NCBI GenBank assembly: GCA_012517855.1
Contig: JAAYUD010000017.1
Coordinates: 1-51,921, forward strand
Reading direction: 5' to 3'
From: Bacteroidales bacterium
GTDB taxonomy: Bacteria; Bacteroidota; Bacteroidia; Bacteroidales; Bacteroidaceae
Length of the DNA stretch: 51,921 nucleotides
Shown in pieces: positions 25,428 to 33,939 of this stretch (positions are counted from its first letter, which is position 1; each line of letters begins with the position of its first letter). Below the pieces are notes generated by a model. The model did not search any database. It was not told the origin of the DNA and saw only the letters and a program-made list of their open reading frames with translations. A program made the translations under genes and the position numbers.

Positions 25428-25736
25428 TTAATAACGTCTTCCGTTAAATCCACCGTTACCGCCACCACGATTGTATCTATCATTGCTTCTTTCTCTTTTT
25501 TCGCGTGCGATACTGACAGTTATCGAATTGCCGTCATAAGTGGCTCCATTCAATTCGTCAATAGCTTTTTGACCTTCTTCATCGTTTGTCATTTCTACAA
25601 AACCAAAACCACGAGATCTGTTCGTTTCTCTGTCTGTAATGACTCTGGCAGAAGATACTTCGCCATATTCCGCAAATAATTCTTGCAAGTCTTCACTACC
25701 TGTATTGTAATTTAGACCGGATACATAAATGTTCAT
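25428..25736 (-). CDS. RNA-binding protein with one RRM
   Basis: A 102-residue protein. RNP2 is MNIYVSGLN at the start and RNP1 is RSRGFGFVEM near residues 43-52. The beta-alpha topology of one RRM is complete by about residue 80. It ends in a Gly/Asn/Arg-rich tail (RGGGNGGFNGRRY) that can add RNA affinity. Such small glycine-rich RRM proteins are common in Bacteroidetes and have been linked to global RNA regulation. It follows the cold-shock gene by 38 bases. Confidence 0.93.
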   Translation of the reverse strand: MNIYVSGLNYNTGSEDLQELFAEYGEVSSARVITDRETNRSRGFGFVEMTNDEEGQKAIDELNGATYDGNSITVSIAREKRERSNDRYNRGGGNGGFNGRRY

Positions 25737-25774
25737 CGTTTTTACTTATTAATTAATTGTTATTGTTAAATACT

Positions 25775-26218
25775 TTATTTTGCAAGTGTGATATTGATGG
25801 CATTCATACCTTCCTTACCACGTTCCAACTCAAAAGTAACTTTATTTCCTTTTTTTATAGAAGCAGGAGCATTGCTGATATGGAAGAAATACTTTTCTTC
25901 GCCATCAATCTTTTTTATAAATCCGAAACCCTTATCGGAATTAAAATATTCAACATTCCCCATGAGCGCCTTAGTCTCTTCCTCCACTTTTTTCGGAATA
26001 GAAATTTCTATGCTCTCTACATCAACTTCTTCTTTCACAGAAGAATCCGGAGGTGTGCTTGTAATAACGCCATTTTCGTCTACGTAGGCAATCATGTCTT
26101 CAAAAGACCCACTTCCTGCATTTGCCTTGCGTGCTTCTTTGCGTTTTTGTTTTTCTAAACGCTTACTAGTTTTTCTTTTTTCTAATTCCCTTTTATTACA
26201 TGAAATAGCTTTTCCCAT
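25775..26218 (-). CDS. Cold-shock domain protein with basic N-terminal extension
   Basis: A 147-residue protein. The first 45 residues are highly basic and lysine-rich (RLEKQKRKEARKANAG), followed by an acidic linker. The cold-shock domain lies at about residues 83-147: GNVEYFNSDKGFGFIKK (RNP1) and EKYFFHIS (RNP2), ending NAINITLAK. It binds single-stranded nucleic acid and may act as an RNA chaperone. It starts 17 bases after the helicase stop, so the two are co-transcribed. Confidence 0.93.
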   Translation of the reverse strand: MGKAISCNKRELEKRKTSKRLEKQKRKEARKANAGSGSFEDMIAYVDENGVITSTPPDSSVKEEVDVESIEISIPKKVEEETKALMGNVEYFNSDKGFGFIKKIDGEEKYFFHISNAPASIKKGNKVTFELERGKEGMNAINITLAK

Positions 26219-26235
26219 ATATAATTATTTTATTT

Positions 26236-27357
26236 TTATGCCGACAGCAACATGACATTCAGCTTCTTGCCTGTTACCTTCTGAATATCTCTCATCATGA
26301 CACGCTCTTCTTCAGAACAAAATGTAATAGCAACTCCTGCATGTCCCGCACGTCCTGTACGGCCGATGCGATGCACATACGTTTCGGCTACATCCGGAAG
26401 TTCATAATTCACAACCATTCCCAGGTTGTCTATATCAATACCTCTCGCTGCAATATCCGTTGCCACAATAACATGTGTTTTACCCGATTTAAAATTCGTC
26501 AGAGCACGTTGTCTGGCCGTTTGAGTTTTATTTCCATGTATAGCTTCGCATGCAATACCTGCTTTGTTCAACAATCGGGCTATTTTATCAGCCTTGTGTT
26601 TAGTGCGAGAAAAGACCAATATCAACTTATCCGAATTTTTCTTCAGCAAATCAATAAGCAAATCCGTTTTTTGGTCTTTTTCGACATAATACAATCCTTG
26701 TTGAATGGTATCTACTACAGAAGAGACAGGAGTTACCTCCACTTTCGAAGGTTTATACAAAATAGATTTTGATAAGTCGACTATCGTTTTGGGCATTGTG
26801 GCAGAAAAAAGCATGGTTTGTCTGGATTTGGGCAGCAACGGTAACAACTTTTTCACGTCGTGTATAAAGCCCATATCGAGCATACGGTCTGCCTCGTCCA
26901 ACACAAAATGTTTGATGTTGCCCAACGAAATATATTTCTGGCTGATAAGATCGAGCAATCGTCCCGGTGTGGCTATCAGAATATCGGTTCCCCTTTTCAG
27001 TTGGTCGACCTGAGCCGCTTGTTTCACTCCACCGAATATAACGGTATGCCGCAAATCGGTGAATTCGGAATACTCTCTAAAACAATCATCAATCTGGATG
27101 GCCAATTCACGAGTAGGAGTGAGTATTAAAGCCTTGATTTGACGTTTCCCTATTTTGGGCGATTCATTGAGTTGCTGGATAATAGGAATGGCAAAAGCTG
27201 CCGTTTTTCCTGTTCCGGTTTGTGCTATTCCTATCAAATCAATAGCTTTTAGTCCTATTGGTATAGCTTGTTGTTGAATAGGAGTAGGCGTTTCATATTT
27301 TTTCTTTGAAAGGGCTTTTAAGATAGGTTCTGATATATGTAATTCTTTAAATGTCAT
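26236..27357 (-). CDS. DEAD-box RNA helicase (RhlE-like)
   Basis: A 373-residue two-domain helicase core. The Q motif is TPTPIQQQAIP. Motif I is AQTGTGKT, Ia PTRELAIQ, II LDEADRMLDMGF and III SAT. Domain 2 has VFSRTKHKADK, VATDIAARGIDID and HRIGRTGRAG. The C-terminal extension is very short, as in the RhlE group. It unwinds RNA duplexes with ATP. It is the first gene of a helicase / cold-shock / RRM cluster with a long leader, which points to a role in RNA remodelling at low temperature or in ribosome assembly. Confidence 0.95.
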   Translation of the reverse strand: MTFKELHISEPILKALSKKKYETPTPIQQQAIPIGLKAIDLIGIAQTGTGKTAAFAIPIIQQLNESPKIGKRQIKALILTPTRELAIQIDDCFREYSEFTDLRHTVIFGGVKQAAQVDQLKRGTDILIATPGRLLDLISQKYISLGNIKHFVLDEADRMLDMGFIHDVKKLLPLLPKSRQTMLFSATMPKTIVDLSKSILYKPSKVEVTPVSSVVDTIQQGLYYVEKDQKTDLLIDLLKKNSDKLILVFSRTKHKADKIARLLNKAGIACEAIHGNKTQTARQRALTNFKSGKTHVIVATDIAARGIDIDNLGMVVNYELPDVAETYVHRIGRTGRAGHAGVAITFCSEEERVMMRDIQKVTGKKLNVMLLSA

Positions 27358-27633
27358 AAATTTTATCTGATTGCTTCATGCAATCTTTTCTTAATTAATT
27401 AATCGTAATAAAAGTTCATGGAAGAAGTCGGATATACTAATATATCCGCATGATAATTATTACGTGTGAATAATATAAATTAGACTCGCAAATGCTCATA
27501 TTTTATATTGCGAACCAATTTAATAATGCCAACAAAAAAGTCGATTTAATTATTTTGGCGAGAAAAGTCCCAAGGAAATAAATTGGGGAAAGACATTGCT
27601 GAATAAAAAATTTCAATACAAACTTCATTGTTT
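27358..27633 (-). promoter_or_regulatory. Long leader of the helicase cluster
   Basis: About 276 bases lie between the predicted start site (box at 27640-27647) and the helicase ATG. Hairpins include CGGATATA-CTAA-TATATCCG (about 27430-27449) and GATTGC-ATGAA-GCAATC (about 27366-27382). Long structured leaders are typical of cold-shock genes. Confidence 0.4.
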
Positions 27634-27639
27634 AGATCG

Positions 27640-27647
27640 CAAAGATA
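27640..27647 (-). promoter_or_regulatory. -7 box of the helicase cluster
   Basis: Minus-strand TATCTTTG matches TAnnTTTG. It is the best promoter candidate between 27358 and 27781; the -33 element is unclear. Confidence 0.4.
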
Positions 27648-27780
27648 TTATAATAAATTGAATAATTTCTTTATTCGGCAATATATTTAAATATAATTTT
27701 GTTCTTATAACTAAAAAGGCTACATCATCTGCTCATATTCGGAATAAACAGGTACAATTTAAGATTAGCGACATTAAAAA

Positions 27781-28326
27781 TCAGTCTGCCGCTTTCGATC
27801 TTGTAAGCTCGGTAATATCGTAAATGGTAAGTACCGCCCCTGGATTTCCATCAATAGGAAAATAGCTCCCAGAAATGGAAACATCAATACGAATAGCATT
27901 TTCTCCGTCTTCCATGATATCGAGCGAGGCCCGCAGATCTCGGAAATCGGTATGGTTGTGCAACGTCTGCTGGATAGCCTTACGAATAGGACAAAATCCA
28001 CACATTTCACCCGTGCCGCATCCATCGGGGGCACACATAGCATTGCGACAATGGAGTAAATCGCCTAAGCGTTTTTTCCCTAATGCAGCAATCGTATCAG
28101 TAAGCGTGTAATAGTTTGTTTTGAGCACGACAAAATCACTATCTATCAAAACAATATAAGCATGAGCAGTGCGAAATATGGCATCTGTAAGCTTTTCTGC
28201 CTTTTCCAAAGCTTTATTTTCTTTGTTCAAACGGCAAGCAAGTTCTTTCTTCTGTTGGCATTGGAAGAAAGAATATATTAACAAGAAAGCACTTATCAAT
28301 ATTACTAACAATATTATAGCCCACAT
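27781..28326 (-). CDS. Membrane-anchored PAS protein with Cys cluster
   Basis: A 181-residue protein. An N-terminal membrane helix (residues 3-22) is followed by a coiled coil (about 27-48) and one PAS-like domain (about 50-178). The domain contains LLHCRNAMCAPDGCGTGEMC, then GFCPIRKAI. This Cys-rich insertion (five cysteines) is a known variant of PAS domains in sensor kinases and could bind metal, an Fe-S cluster or a disulfide. It ends TIYDITELTRSKAAD without kinase, cyclase or DNA-binding output, so it is a sensor lacking an obvious output or working through a partner. It has its own promoter. Confidence 0.75.
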   Translation of the reverse strand: MWAIILLVILISAFLLIYSFFQCQQKKELACRLNKENKALEKAEKLTDAIFRTAHAYIVLIDSDFVVLKTNYYTLTDTIAALGKKRLGDLLHCRNAMCAPDGCGTGEMCGFCPIRKAIQQTLHNHTDFRDLRASLDIMEDGENAIRIDVSISGSYFPIDGNPGAVLTIYDITELTRSKAAD

Positions 28327-28370
28327 AGTCGCTTTTATTACGTTGATCCATCACATTCCGTATAGGTATA

Positions 28371-28398
28371 CAAATGTATCTATAATTATTAAGACAAA
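28371..28398 (-). promoter_or_regulatory. Promoter of the PAS gene
   Basis: Minus-strand TACATTTG (28371-28378), with TTTG (28395-28398) at a rather short spacing of 16 bases. Confidence 0.45.
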
Positions 28399-28440
28399 GT
28401 AATATCTTTAGTTAAATTTTGTTTTGGGAGAATATAAAAA

Positions 28441-28487
28441 AGAGACATCTATGTTATAGTATTCCAACTACCCAACAGATGCCTCTT
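28441..28487 (-). terminator. Terminator of prs
   Basis: Minus strand: AGAGGCATCT and AGATGTCTCT arms around a 27-base loop, then TTTTTT. It is 24 bases after the prs stop. Confidence 0.6.
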
Positions 28488-28510
28488 CATATGTTATTTT
28501 AGGTGTATAT

Positions 28511-29449
28511 CTAAATCAGATATTGCGAGCTAATCGATTCGTTATTAACCACTCGGCGAATGGTTTCGGCAAACATATCAGCAATGCTCAGTTGTTTTAC
28601 TTTTGAACATTTCTTCGTGTATGGAATACTATCGGTAAACACCATCTCTGTAAGGCAAGATTCCTGAATGCGATATGAAGCCGGATCGGACATCACGCAG
28701 TGACTGGCAATGGCACGCACACTCTGTGCACCATTTTCCATCATCAAATTGGCTGCCAAAGTAATGGTACCAGCCGTATCGACAATATCATCGACAAGTA
28801 CTACGTTTTTACCTTTCACATCGCCGATAATCTGCATAGATGCTACTTTATTGGCAACTTCGCGTTTCTTGTTGCAAAGCACCATCGGAACATCCAAATA
28901 TTTACAGAAAGTACTGGCACGTTTCGAGCCGCCTACATCTGGAGTAGCGATGCAAAGATCGGACAAATTCAACGATTGTATATAAGGGAAAAAGACTGCC
29001 GATGCATATAGATGATCAACTGGGATATCGAAAAAGCCTTGAATCTGGTCGGCATGAAGATCCATCGTGATAAGACGGTCTATACCAGCGACAGAAAGTA
29101 AATCGGCTACCAACTTAGCCCCTATCGACACACGAGGCTTATCTTTTCTATCCTGACGTGCCCATCCGAAATAAGGGATAACCGCTATAACACTCTTTGC
29201 AGAAGCCCTTTTGGCTGCATCGACCATCAAAAGCAACTCCATTAAGTTATCAGAATTAGGGAAAGTGGATTGAACCAAAAACACATTTGCACCACGGATA
29301 GACTGCTCGTAAGACACGGCAAACTCACCATCGGCAAAGTGGGTTATATTCATTTTTCCAAGAGGACAATTTAGACTGGTGCAGATCTTCTCTGCCAAGT
29401 ATCTCGAACTCGTTCCCGAGAATACCATGAAAGGTTCGTTTTCTCTCAT
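28511..29449 (-). CDS. prs: Ribose-phosphate pyrophosphokinase
   Basis: A 312-residue enzyme making PRPP from ribose 5-phosphate and ATP for nucleotide, His and Trp synthesis. Motifs: the pyrophosphate/ATP region YFGWARQDRKDKPR, the metal-binding DLHADQIQGFFDIPVDHL, and the PRPP loop VLVDDIVDTAGT. The length is normal for class I bacterial enzymes. It is monocistronic, with promoter and terminator flanking it. Confidence 0.97.
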   Translation of the reverse strand: MRENEPFMVFSGTSSRYLAEKICTSLNCPLGKMNITHFADGEFAVSYEQSIRGANVFLVQSTFPNSDNLMELLLMVDAAKRASAKSVIAVIPYFGWARQDRKDKPRVSIGAKLVADLLSVAGIDRLITMDLHADQIQGFFDIPVDHLYASAVFFPYIQSLNLSDLCIATPDVGGSKRASTFCKYLDVPMVLCNKKREVANKVASMQIIGDVKGKNVVLVDDIVDTAGTITLAANLMMENGAQSVRAIASHCVMSDPASYRIQESCLTEMVFTDSIPYTKKCSKVKQLSIADMFAETIRRVVNNESISSQYLI

Positions 29450-29485
29450 TTATGCTTTAGTTATGACTAAGTTTTAATTTTGATG

Positions 29486-29516
29486 CAAAGTTAAAGTTTT
29501 TTTTTGATACGCCAAG
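29486..29516 (-). promoter_or_regulatory. Promoter of prs
   Basis: Minus-strand TAACTTTG (29486-29493) and TTG (29514-29516) with 20-base spacing; 37 bases before the start. Confidence 0.6.
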
Positions 29517-29660
29517 CAGGTTTTGTGCTATCTTTCCACTATAACGGCGTTTTTTGTAACCGTATTGTATTACAAGCTTTAATTTGCATCGTTCAAGTAC
29601 ATAGCTATTTCTGTACAATAAGTCTCTGAGAAGAGGACATGTAGACTGCTTATAAACAAA

Positions 29661-29699
29661 ATGTACTGAATAAGTAATGTTTCAACTTATCCAGTACAT
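29661..29699 (-). terminator. Terminator of the GH89 locus
   Basis: Minus strand: ATGTACTGGATAAGT and ACTTATTCAGTACAT arms (about 15 bp, one G-U) then TTTTG-TTT. It is 20 bases after the GH89 stop. Confidence 0.65.
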
Positions 29700-29718
29700 C
29701 ATCTGACGTTATCTCAAG

Positions 29719-31944
29719 CTATTTACTTTGTTCTATCAACGTTTTGTATTTTGCTAGCAACTCTTTGGAAAGTTCAATGCTATCGCCAACAGGAGTTTCA
29801 GGGAAGTCGCCAATGCAATCTTTCCACCAGATTTCCTCGTAATCGGTCACTTCCTTTTCATATTCTTTGTATTTAGCATCATCAAACTTATATCCTCCGA
29901 TAACGGCCCTATCTACTGCTGCAAAAAACATTTTCCAACGTTCCCCATAGAAAGTAGAAGTCATCCCAGACCAAGTACGGCTGGCATAATCGTTAAGCAA
30001 TCCGGCTTTCTCTCCCCAAGTAGTCAGCAAATTTCGAGCATTACGTTCGTAGTAGAGTTTCTCCTCTTCGTTTACACCCTTACTACGTGCTTCTTTTATC
30101 CACTTGCCCGTTAAGTAAAAAGATTGAGAAGAAACCAAACGATCGACATCATTGATGATCTGCAACATCAACGCTTCTTTGGCTTTCATCTCCTTATAAT
30201 TGTTTTCATTATAAGCTTTCTCGTAGTCCTTAAAGAGAACAGCAAAATGGTTGCTAATCACTTGTCTAACGAGGTTGGATACATCGAAAGCGAAAGTCGG
30301 TGTTTTACTGTCGGCCTTCAACATCAATTCGGCTGCTTTCAGCAAATCGGCATTATCGTATTTGATACGATAGTTACTATAATAAGTCTTGAATTTACCA
30401 AAGCAGGGACGTATGTTGATAACAGGACATTGACCGGGCGTACATGGCGAAGCATATATTTTATTTAATAAGATATTCCATGCAGCGCGTGCATTTGCAT
30501 CGGCATGTCCCACATGTTCATCGGCCAAATGTTCGCCCCAGTTGCTGACATTCTTATGAGCATCGAAATTCCAAGCTTTTTCGAATACATATTCGTACAT
30601 AAACGGATTGCAATCGAACCCTTCCAGAGTGGCACCAAGTCCAATAAAGTTCTTTCCTCCTTTTTGAAATGTGTTTTCAATACGTTTGTTCACTTCATCT
30701 ATATTGCCGGCCAACATGGTATTGCCACCGAAGTTGCCCAAATAACACCAAATATAAGGTACATTATAGAATTTGTCGGTCTGTTGCCACACTTCGTGAC
30801 GCTCGCAATAGTAGTCCAGCAGTATAGATTTCTGGGGAGGATAAGCGGTGATGTATGCTTTAATACGGTCGTTTGTCCAATCCTTACGTTCATTATAGAA
30901 CAGCCAAGTCATCTGCAACCAAACGGCATTCTTATCGGCTTTCTCCAACGTACCATACACTTGATGGGCTACACGTTTCAGATAAGAAGCCTCGTAACTG
31001 GGCGGCTCAAGTTCGTTGAACAAATCAATGCCATAGATATGATCTGTTCCGTAGATATCTTTCTGCTGTTGCAAGAACATCTTCTGAATTTTGGCAAACA
31101 GCGGATCCATCGGATCCAGAAAACTACACGCATATTGATCCGAATAGCCCGACCATGCACCAAGTTTCGTAATTTTTGCATTAGGATAGATTCTTTTCAA
31201 CTCTTGTGGTACATGTCCTGCAAAAGCAGGAAGGACAGGTTTCATATTGAATTCACGTTCGCGAGCAACTATTTTTTTCTGCAAATCTTCCTGATCGTTA
31301 AGCCACGACATAGGCAGGTCTCCTTGCCAATAGTCTATATTGAGCATACGGTGCCAAGGTAAATGAGCGGGGCCCGTAAAATAATGGCGAATTTCTTTAT
31401 CCGAAAGTCCTAACTTCATCCACACTTTATGCCAGATAGATTCCTGACCCGTTATAGCCAAAGGCAGATTGATACCATTCAATGCCATCCAGTCGATGAA
31501 GTGTTCCCAATCTCTCCAACTCCACCAAGGCATGGTATAGCCGAAAGTGCAATAATTAAGGAAGAAACGATCTTTACAACGAGCATCGATGGTGACGGGC
31601 TTTTCGATAACGGGTAGCGACTCAGGCATTTCGAATTTGTCATCTACAAACCAAGAGACAGTAGTATGGCAATAGTACTTCAAATAATAATTCAATCCTA
31701 CAGCCATCGAATTAGCATTATTTCCGCTAATTTCAATCACTTCTCCGTTCGATTTTAATTGAAATTGGTCTTTACCTCCGGTATTGGGCAAAAGTTTGAA
31801 TACAAAAGAGCCCTCATGTTGTGGCATCAGTCGGTGTACTAATCCCTTCACTACAGTAGTTTCTTTAGATACATTAGAGGCTTTTCCTGTCATGCAGGTA
31901 AGGCTAAAAAATAGTGTTGTAAGCAATAAAGCTAATTTTCTCAT
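29719..31944 (-). CDS. Alpha-N-acetylglucosaminidase, GH89
   Basis: A 741-residue protein; the start at 31944 gives signal MRKLALLLTTLFFSLTC. An N-terminal non-catalytic alpha/beta domain is followed by a TIM barrel and a helical C-terminal domain, as in human NAGLU and clostridial GH89. Conserved parts include YCTFGYTMPWWSWRDWEHFI. The likely catalytic glutamates are E311 in DLFNELEPPSYEAS (acid/base) and E441 in GATLEGFDCNPFMYEY (nucleophile). GH89 removes terminal alpha-linked GlcNAc, as in gastric-type mucin caps or heparan-derived ends. It is the last gene of the SusC/SusD locus, separated from susD by a hairpin. Confidence 0.94.
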   Translation of the reverse strand: MRKLALLLTTLFFSLTCMTGKASNVSKETTVVKGLVHRLMPQHEGSFVFKLLPNTGGKDQFQLKSNGEVIEISGNNANSMAVGLNYYLKYYCHTTVSWFVDDKFEMPESLPVIEKPVTIDARCKDRFFLNYCTFGYTMPWWSWRDWEHFIDWMALNGINLPLAITGQESIWHKVWMKLGLSDKEIRHYFTGPAHLPWHRMLNIDYWQGDLPMSWLNDQEDLQKKIVAREREFNMKPVLPAFAGHVPQELKRIYPNAKITKLGAWSGYSDQYACSFLDPMDPLFAKIQKMFLQQQKDIYGTDHIYGIDLFNELEPPSYEASYLKRVAHQVYGTLEKADKNAVWLQMTWLFYNERKDWTNDRIKAYITAYPPQKSILLDYYCERHEVWQQTDKFYNVPYIWCYLGNFGGNTMLAGNIDEVNKRIENTFQKGGKNFIGLGATLEGFDCNPFMYEYVFEKAWNFDAHKNVSNWGEHLADEHVGHADANARAAWNILLNKIYASPCTPGQCPVINIRPCFGKFKTYYSNYRIKYDNADLLKAAELMLKADSKTPTFAFDVSNLVRQVISNHFAVLFKDYEKAYNENNYKEMKAKEALMLQIINDVDRLVSSQSFYLTGKWIKEARSKGVNEEEKLYYERNARNLLTTWGEKAGLLNDYASRTWSGMTSTFYGERWKMFFAAVDRAVIGGYKFDDAKYKEYEKEVTDYEEIWWKDCIGDFPETPVGDSIELSKELLAKYKTLIEQSK

Positions 31945-31967
31945 ATCTATCAAATTGTTTTTAGGAA

Positions 31968-32000
31968 GAGGCTGTCTATATATAGACTATAGACAGCCTC
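31968..32000 (-). terminator. Hairpin between susD and GH89
   Basis: GAGGCTGTCTATA and TATAGACAGCCTC are perfect 13-bp arms around a 7-base loop. On the minus strand it is followed by a weak T run (TTCCTAAAAACAATTTG). It may partly terminate or stabilise the susCD message before the enzyme gene. Confidence 0.6.
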
Positions 32001-32024
32001 TCATTGTTATAATGATTCGTTCGT

Positions 32025-33920
32025 TTAATTGTTAGTACCTAAATCATAACCGTAATACGGTCTCAAGTCGTCGTTTGATTTATAATAATAATAAGTAGTA
32101 GGATTGGTATACGGATTATTGTAATGGAATATAGCCTGATTAGAATTCAACTCGGCCTGATTCCAGCCCGGCGTCCATCCAACGAATACTCCATCCATAT
32201 CGATACAATGCTGATAGCGTTCGCAATTGGAACCTTTATAAGCCCGATGAAGACCAACTTCCAAACGCTTTGCATCGAAATAATTGATACCTTCTCCCCA
32301 GAATTCTATTCCTTTCTGAAATACATATTCGGTAAGAAAATCGGCAGCATTGGTGGCTTTGCAAGTATAGTTAGGATTGCGGGTCTTCACAATATCTTCC
32401 AAAGCCGCATTTGCGGATGCGACGCCCGAAGTATGGAGAGCAGCCTCAGCCTTCAGAAAATACATTTCTTCTACACGCATAATCGGGAAATCGGTAGCGC
32501 CACCCACTTCATAAGTATTATAATTTCCATTATGTGGACGGAACTTAAGGTTTACATAGAGCCACGGCCATGACTGGAAGCCGTTCGATTTGTTGATGGT
32601 AGAACGGATATTCGATGCCGAACTATTGAGTCTGTATTTATATTTCGATGCGCCAAAGCCAGAATAATCATCACTCCAATCGGACTGATCGAGATTGAGA
32701 TTGTTACCGTCTTTGCACCATTTATTATTAAGAAAGTTTCCATTAGCATCTCTCTCTATCAAATAAGGCTGCCCTTCTTTCTGATTGGTCGATTCGTAGA
32801 AAAAATTAGGCGCCAGCCACGATTTCTTTCTAAAATCATCGTTAGAAAGTTTTTCGTACCACTTACGATCCAAAGAGCGTCCTACACGCCAACCATAAGC
32901 AGAAAAATTGGTCTCGGTACCGAAAGTCATAGCAAACACAAACGAACCACTTGTAGCGGCAGTCTTATTGCCTTCGGAAATAGAAGTCGCAAGCATCCAC
33001 GAATTTTGAGAATCACGATTGTTGAATCCGTTTTCGGGATCGGTCCATTGGTCTTCGGTCAAAGGAGTACAACCCGATTCAGAGATAGCCTTTTCGGCAT
33101 ACGATTTAGCATTGCCCCAATAAGTAGCTTCATCCTTGTAAGTAGCCGAAGTAGCTACACGGGAAGCCAAATTGGTATAAGCTCTGGCATATAAACCATA
33201 TACAACAGCCAAGTTGGGTTGTACTTTATCGGTACGCTGATAACCTGTCAGATAAGTTTCGGCCTGTTTCAGATCGCTCAATATCAAGTCGTAGACTTCG
33301 TCGACAGTAGCGCGTTTATTATTCGAGGCCTCTTTCGAAGTCGTTTTCTCGGTAACAATAGGAACACCGATATTCTTCAAATCATTCTCGGGTGCTGTAT
33401 AAGTATATCTCTTATCAGTCGGAGTTTTATATTCCATTATCTGAACAACGTCCATATAATACAATGCCCGATAGGCATAACATATTCCCAAATATCTCTT
33501 TTTGGTTTCGTCTATCTGACTAGCATCAGTTCCAATCATACCTATCACATCGTTCACGGCCTTAATATAGGCATAGAACAAATAAGAAGGATAAAGTCCA
33601 CGGTTGGAGCCTGTAGCACTTACGGAACCGTTACAATAGGCACCCATCGTATTATAGCCGTTAGTACCCGAACAAACCAATTGAGTAGTACCATGTTCGA
33701 GCATGGCAAGCATACTCCCATAAGAGATCTCTTCTACACCACCATCATCATTCGAATAACCGGCCATAGTAGTATAAATTGAATTTACCATGCCCTTCAA
33801 AGCCGACTCAGACTTTTGGATCTGAGGTGCCAATACATATTGTGACGGTGTTGTTTCTTGAATACAGCCACTTAAAACAAAAAGAGCTAAAACTGCAAAA
33901 GCTATATGATATCTTTTCAT
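32025..33920 (-). CDS. SusD/RagB-family glycan-binding lipoprotein
   Basis: A 631-residue lipoprotein (MKRYHIAFAVLALFVLSGC, Cys 19). It has the SusD helical TPR scaffold: AYRALYYMDVVQIMEYKTP, VYGLYARAYTNLASRVA and the C-terminal FPIMRVEEMYFLKAEAAL segment with GIEFWGEGINYFDAKR. It acts as the surface lid binding the glycan for the SusC transporter encoded 19 bases upstream. Its length is large for the family because of loop insertions near residues 300-420. Confidence 0.95.
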   Translation of the reverse strand: MKRYHIAFAVLALFVLSGCIQETTPSQYVLAPQIQKSESALKGMVNSIYTTMAGYSNDDGGVEEISYGSMLAMLEHGTTQLVCSGTNGYNTMGAYCNGSVSATGSNRGLYPSYLFYAYIKAVNDVIGMIGTDASQIDETKKRYLGICYAYRALYYMDVVQIMEYKTPTDKRYTYTAPENDLKNIGVPIVTEKTTSKEASNNKRATVDEVYDLILSDLKQAETYLTGYQRTDKVQPNLAVVYGLYARAYTNLASRVATSATYKDEATYWGNAKSYAEKAISESGCTPLTEDQWTDPENGFNNRDSQNSWMLATSISEGNKTAATSGSFVFAMTFGTETNFSAYGWRVGRSLDRKWYEKLSNDDFRKKSWLAPNFFYESTNQKEGQPYLIERDANGNFLNNKWCKDGNNLNLDQSDWSDDYSGFGASKYKYRLNSSASNIRSTINKSNGFQSWPWLYVNLKFRPHNGNYNTYEVGGATDFPIMRVEEMYFLKAEAALHTSGVASANAALEDIVKTRNPNYTCKATNAADFLTEYVFQKGIEFWGEGINYFDAKRLEVGLHRAYKGSNCERYQHCIDMDGVFVGWTPGWNQAELNSNQAIFHYNNPYTNPTTYYYYKSNDDLRPYYGYDLGTNN

Positions 33921-33939
33921 GATAATCTGTTGTTTATGT

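Noticed and set aside
30505-31362. A 285-codon plus-strand open frame
   Set aside because: It is antisense to the GH89 gene, which has clear catalytic motifs across the same stretch.
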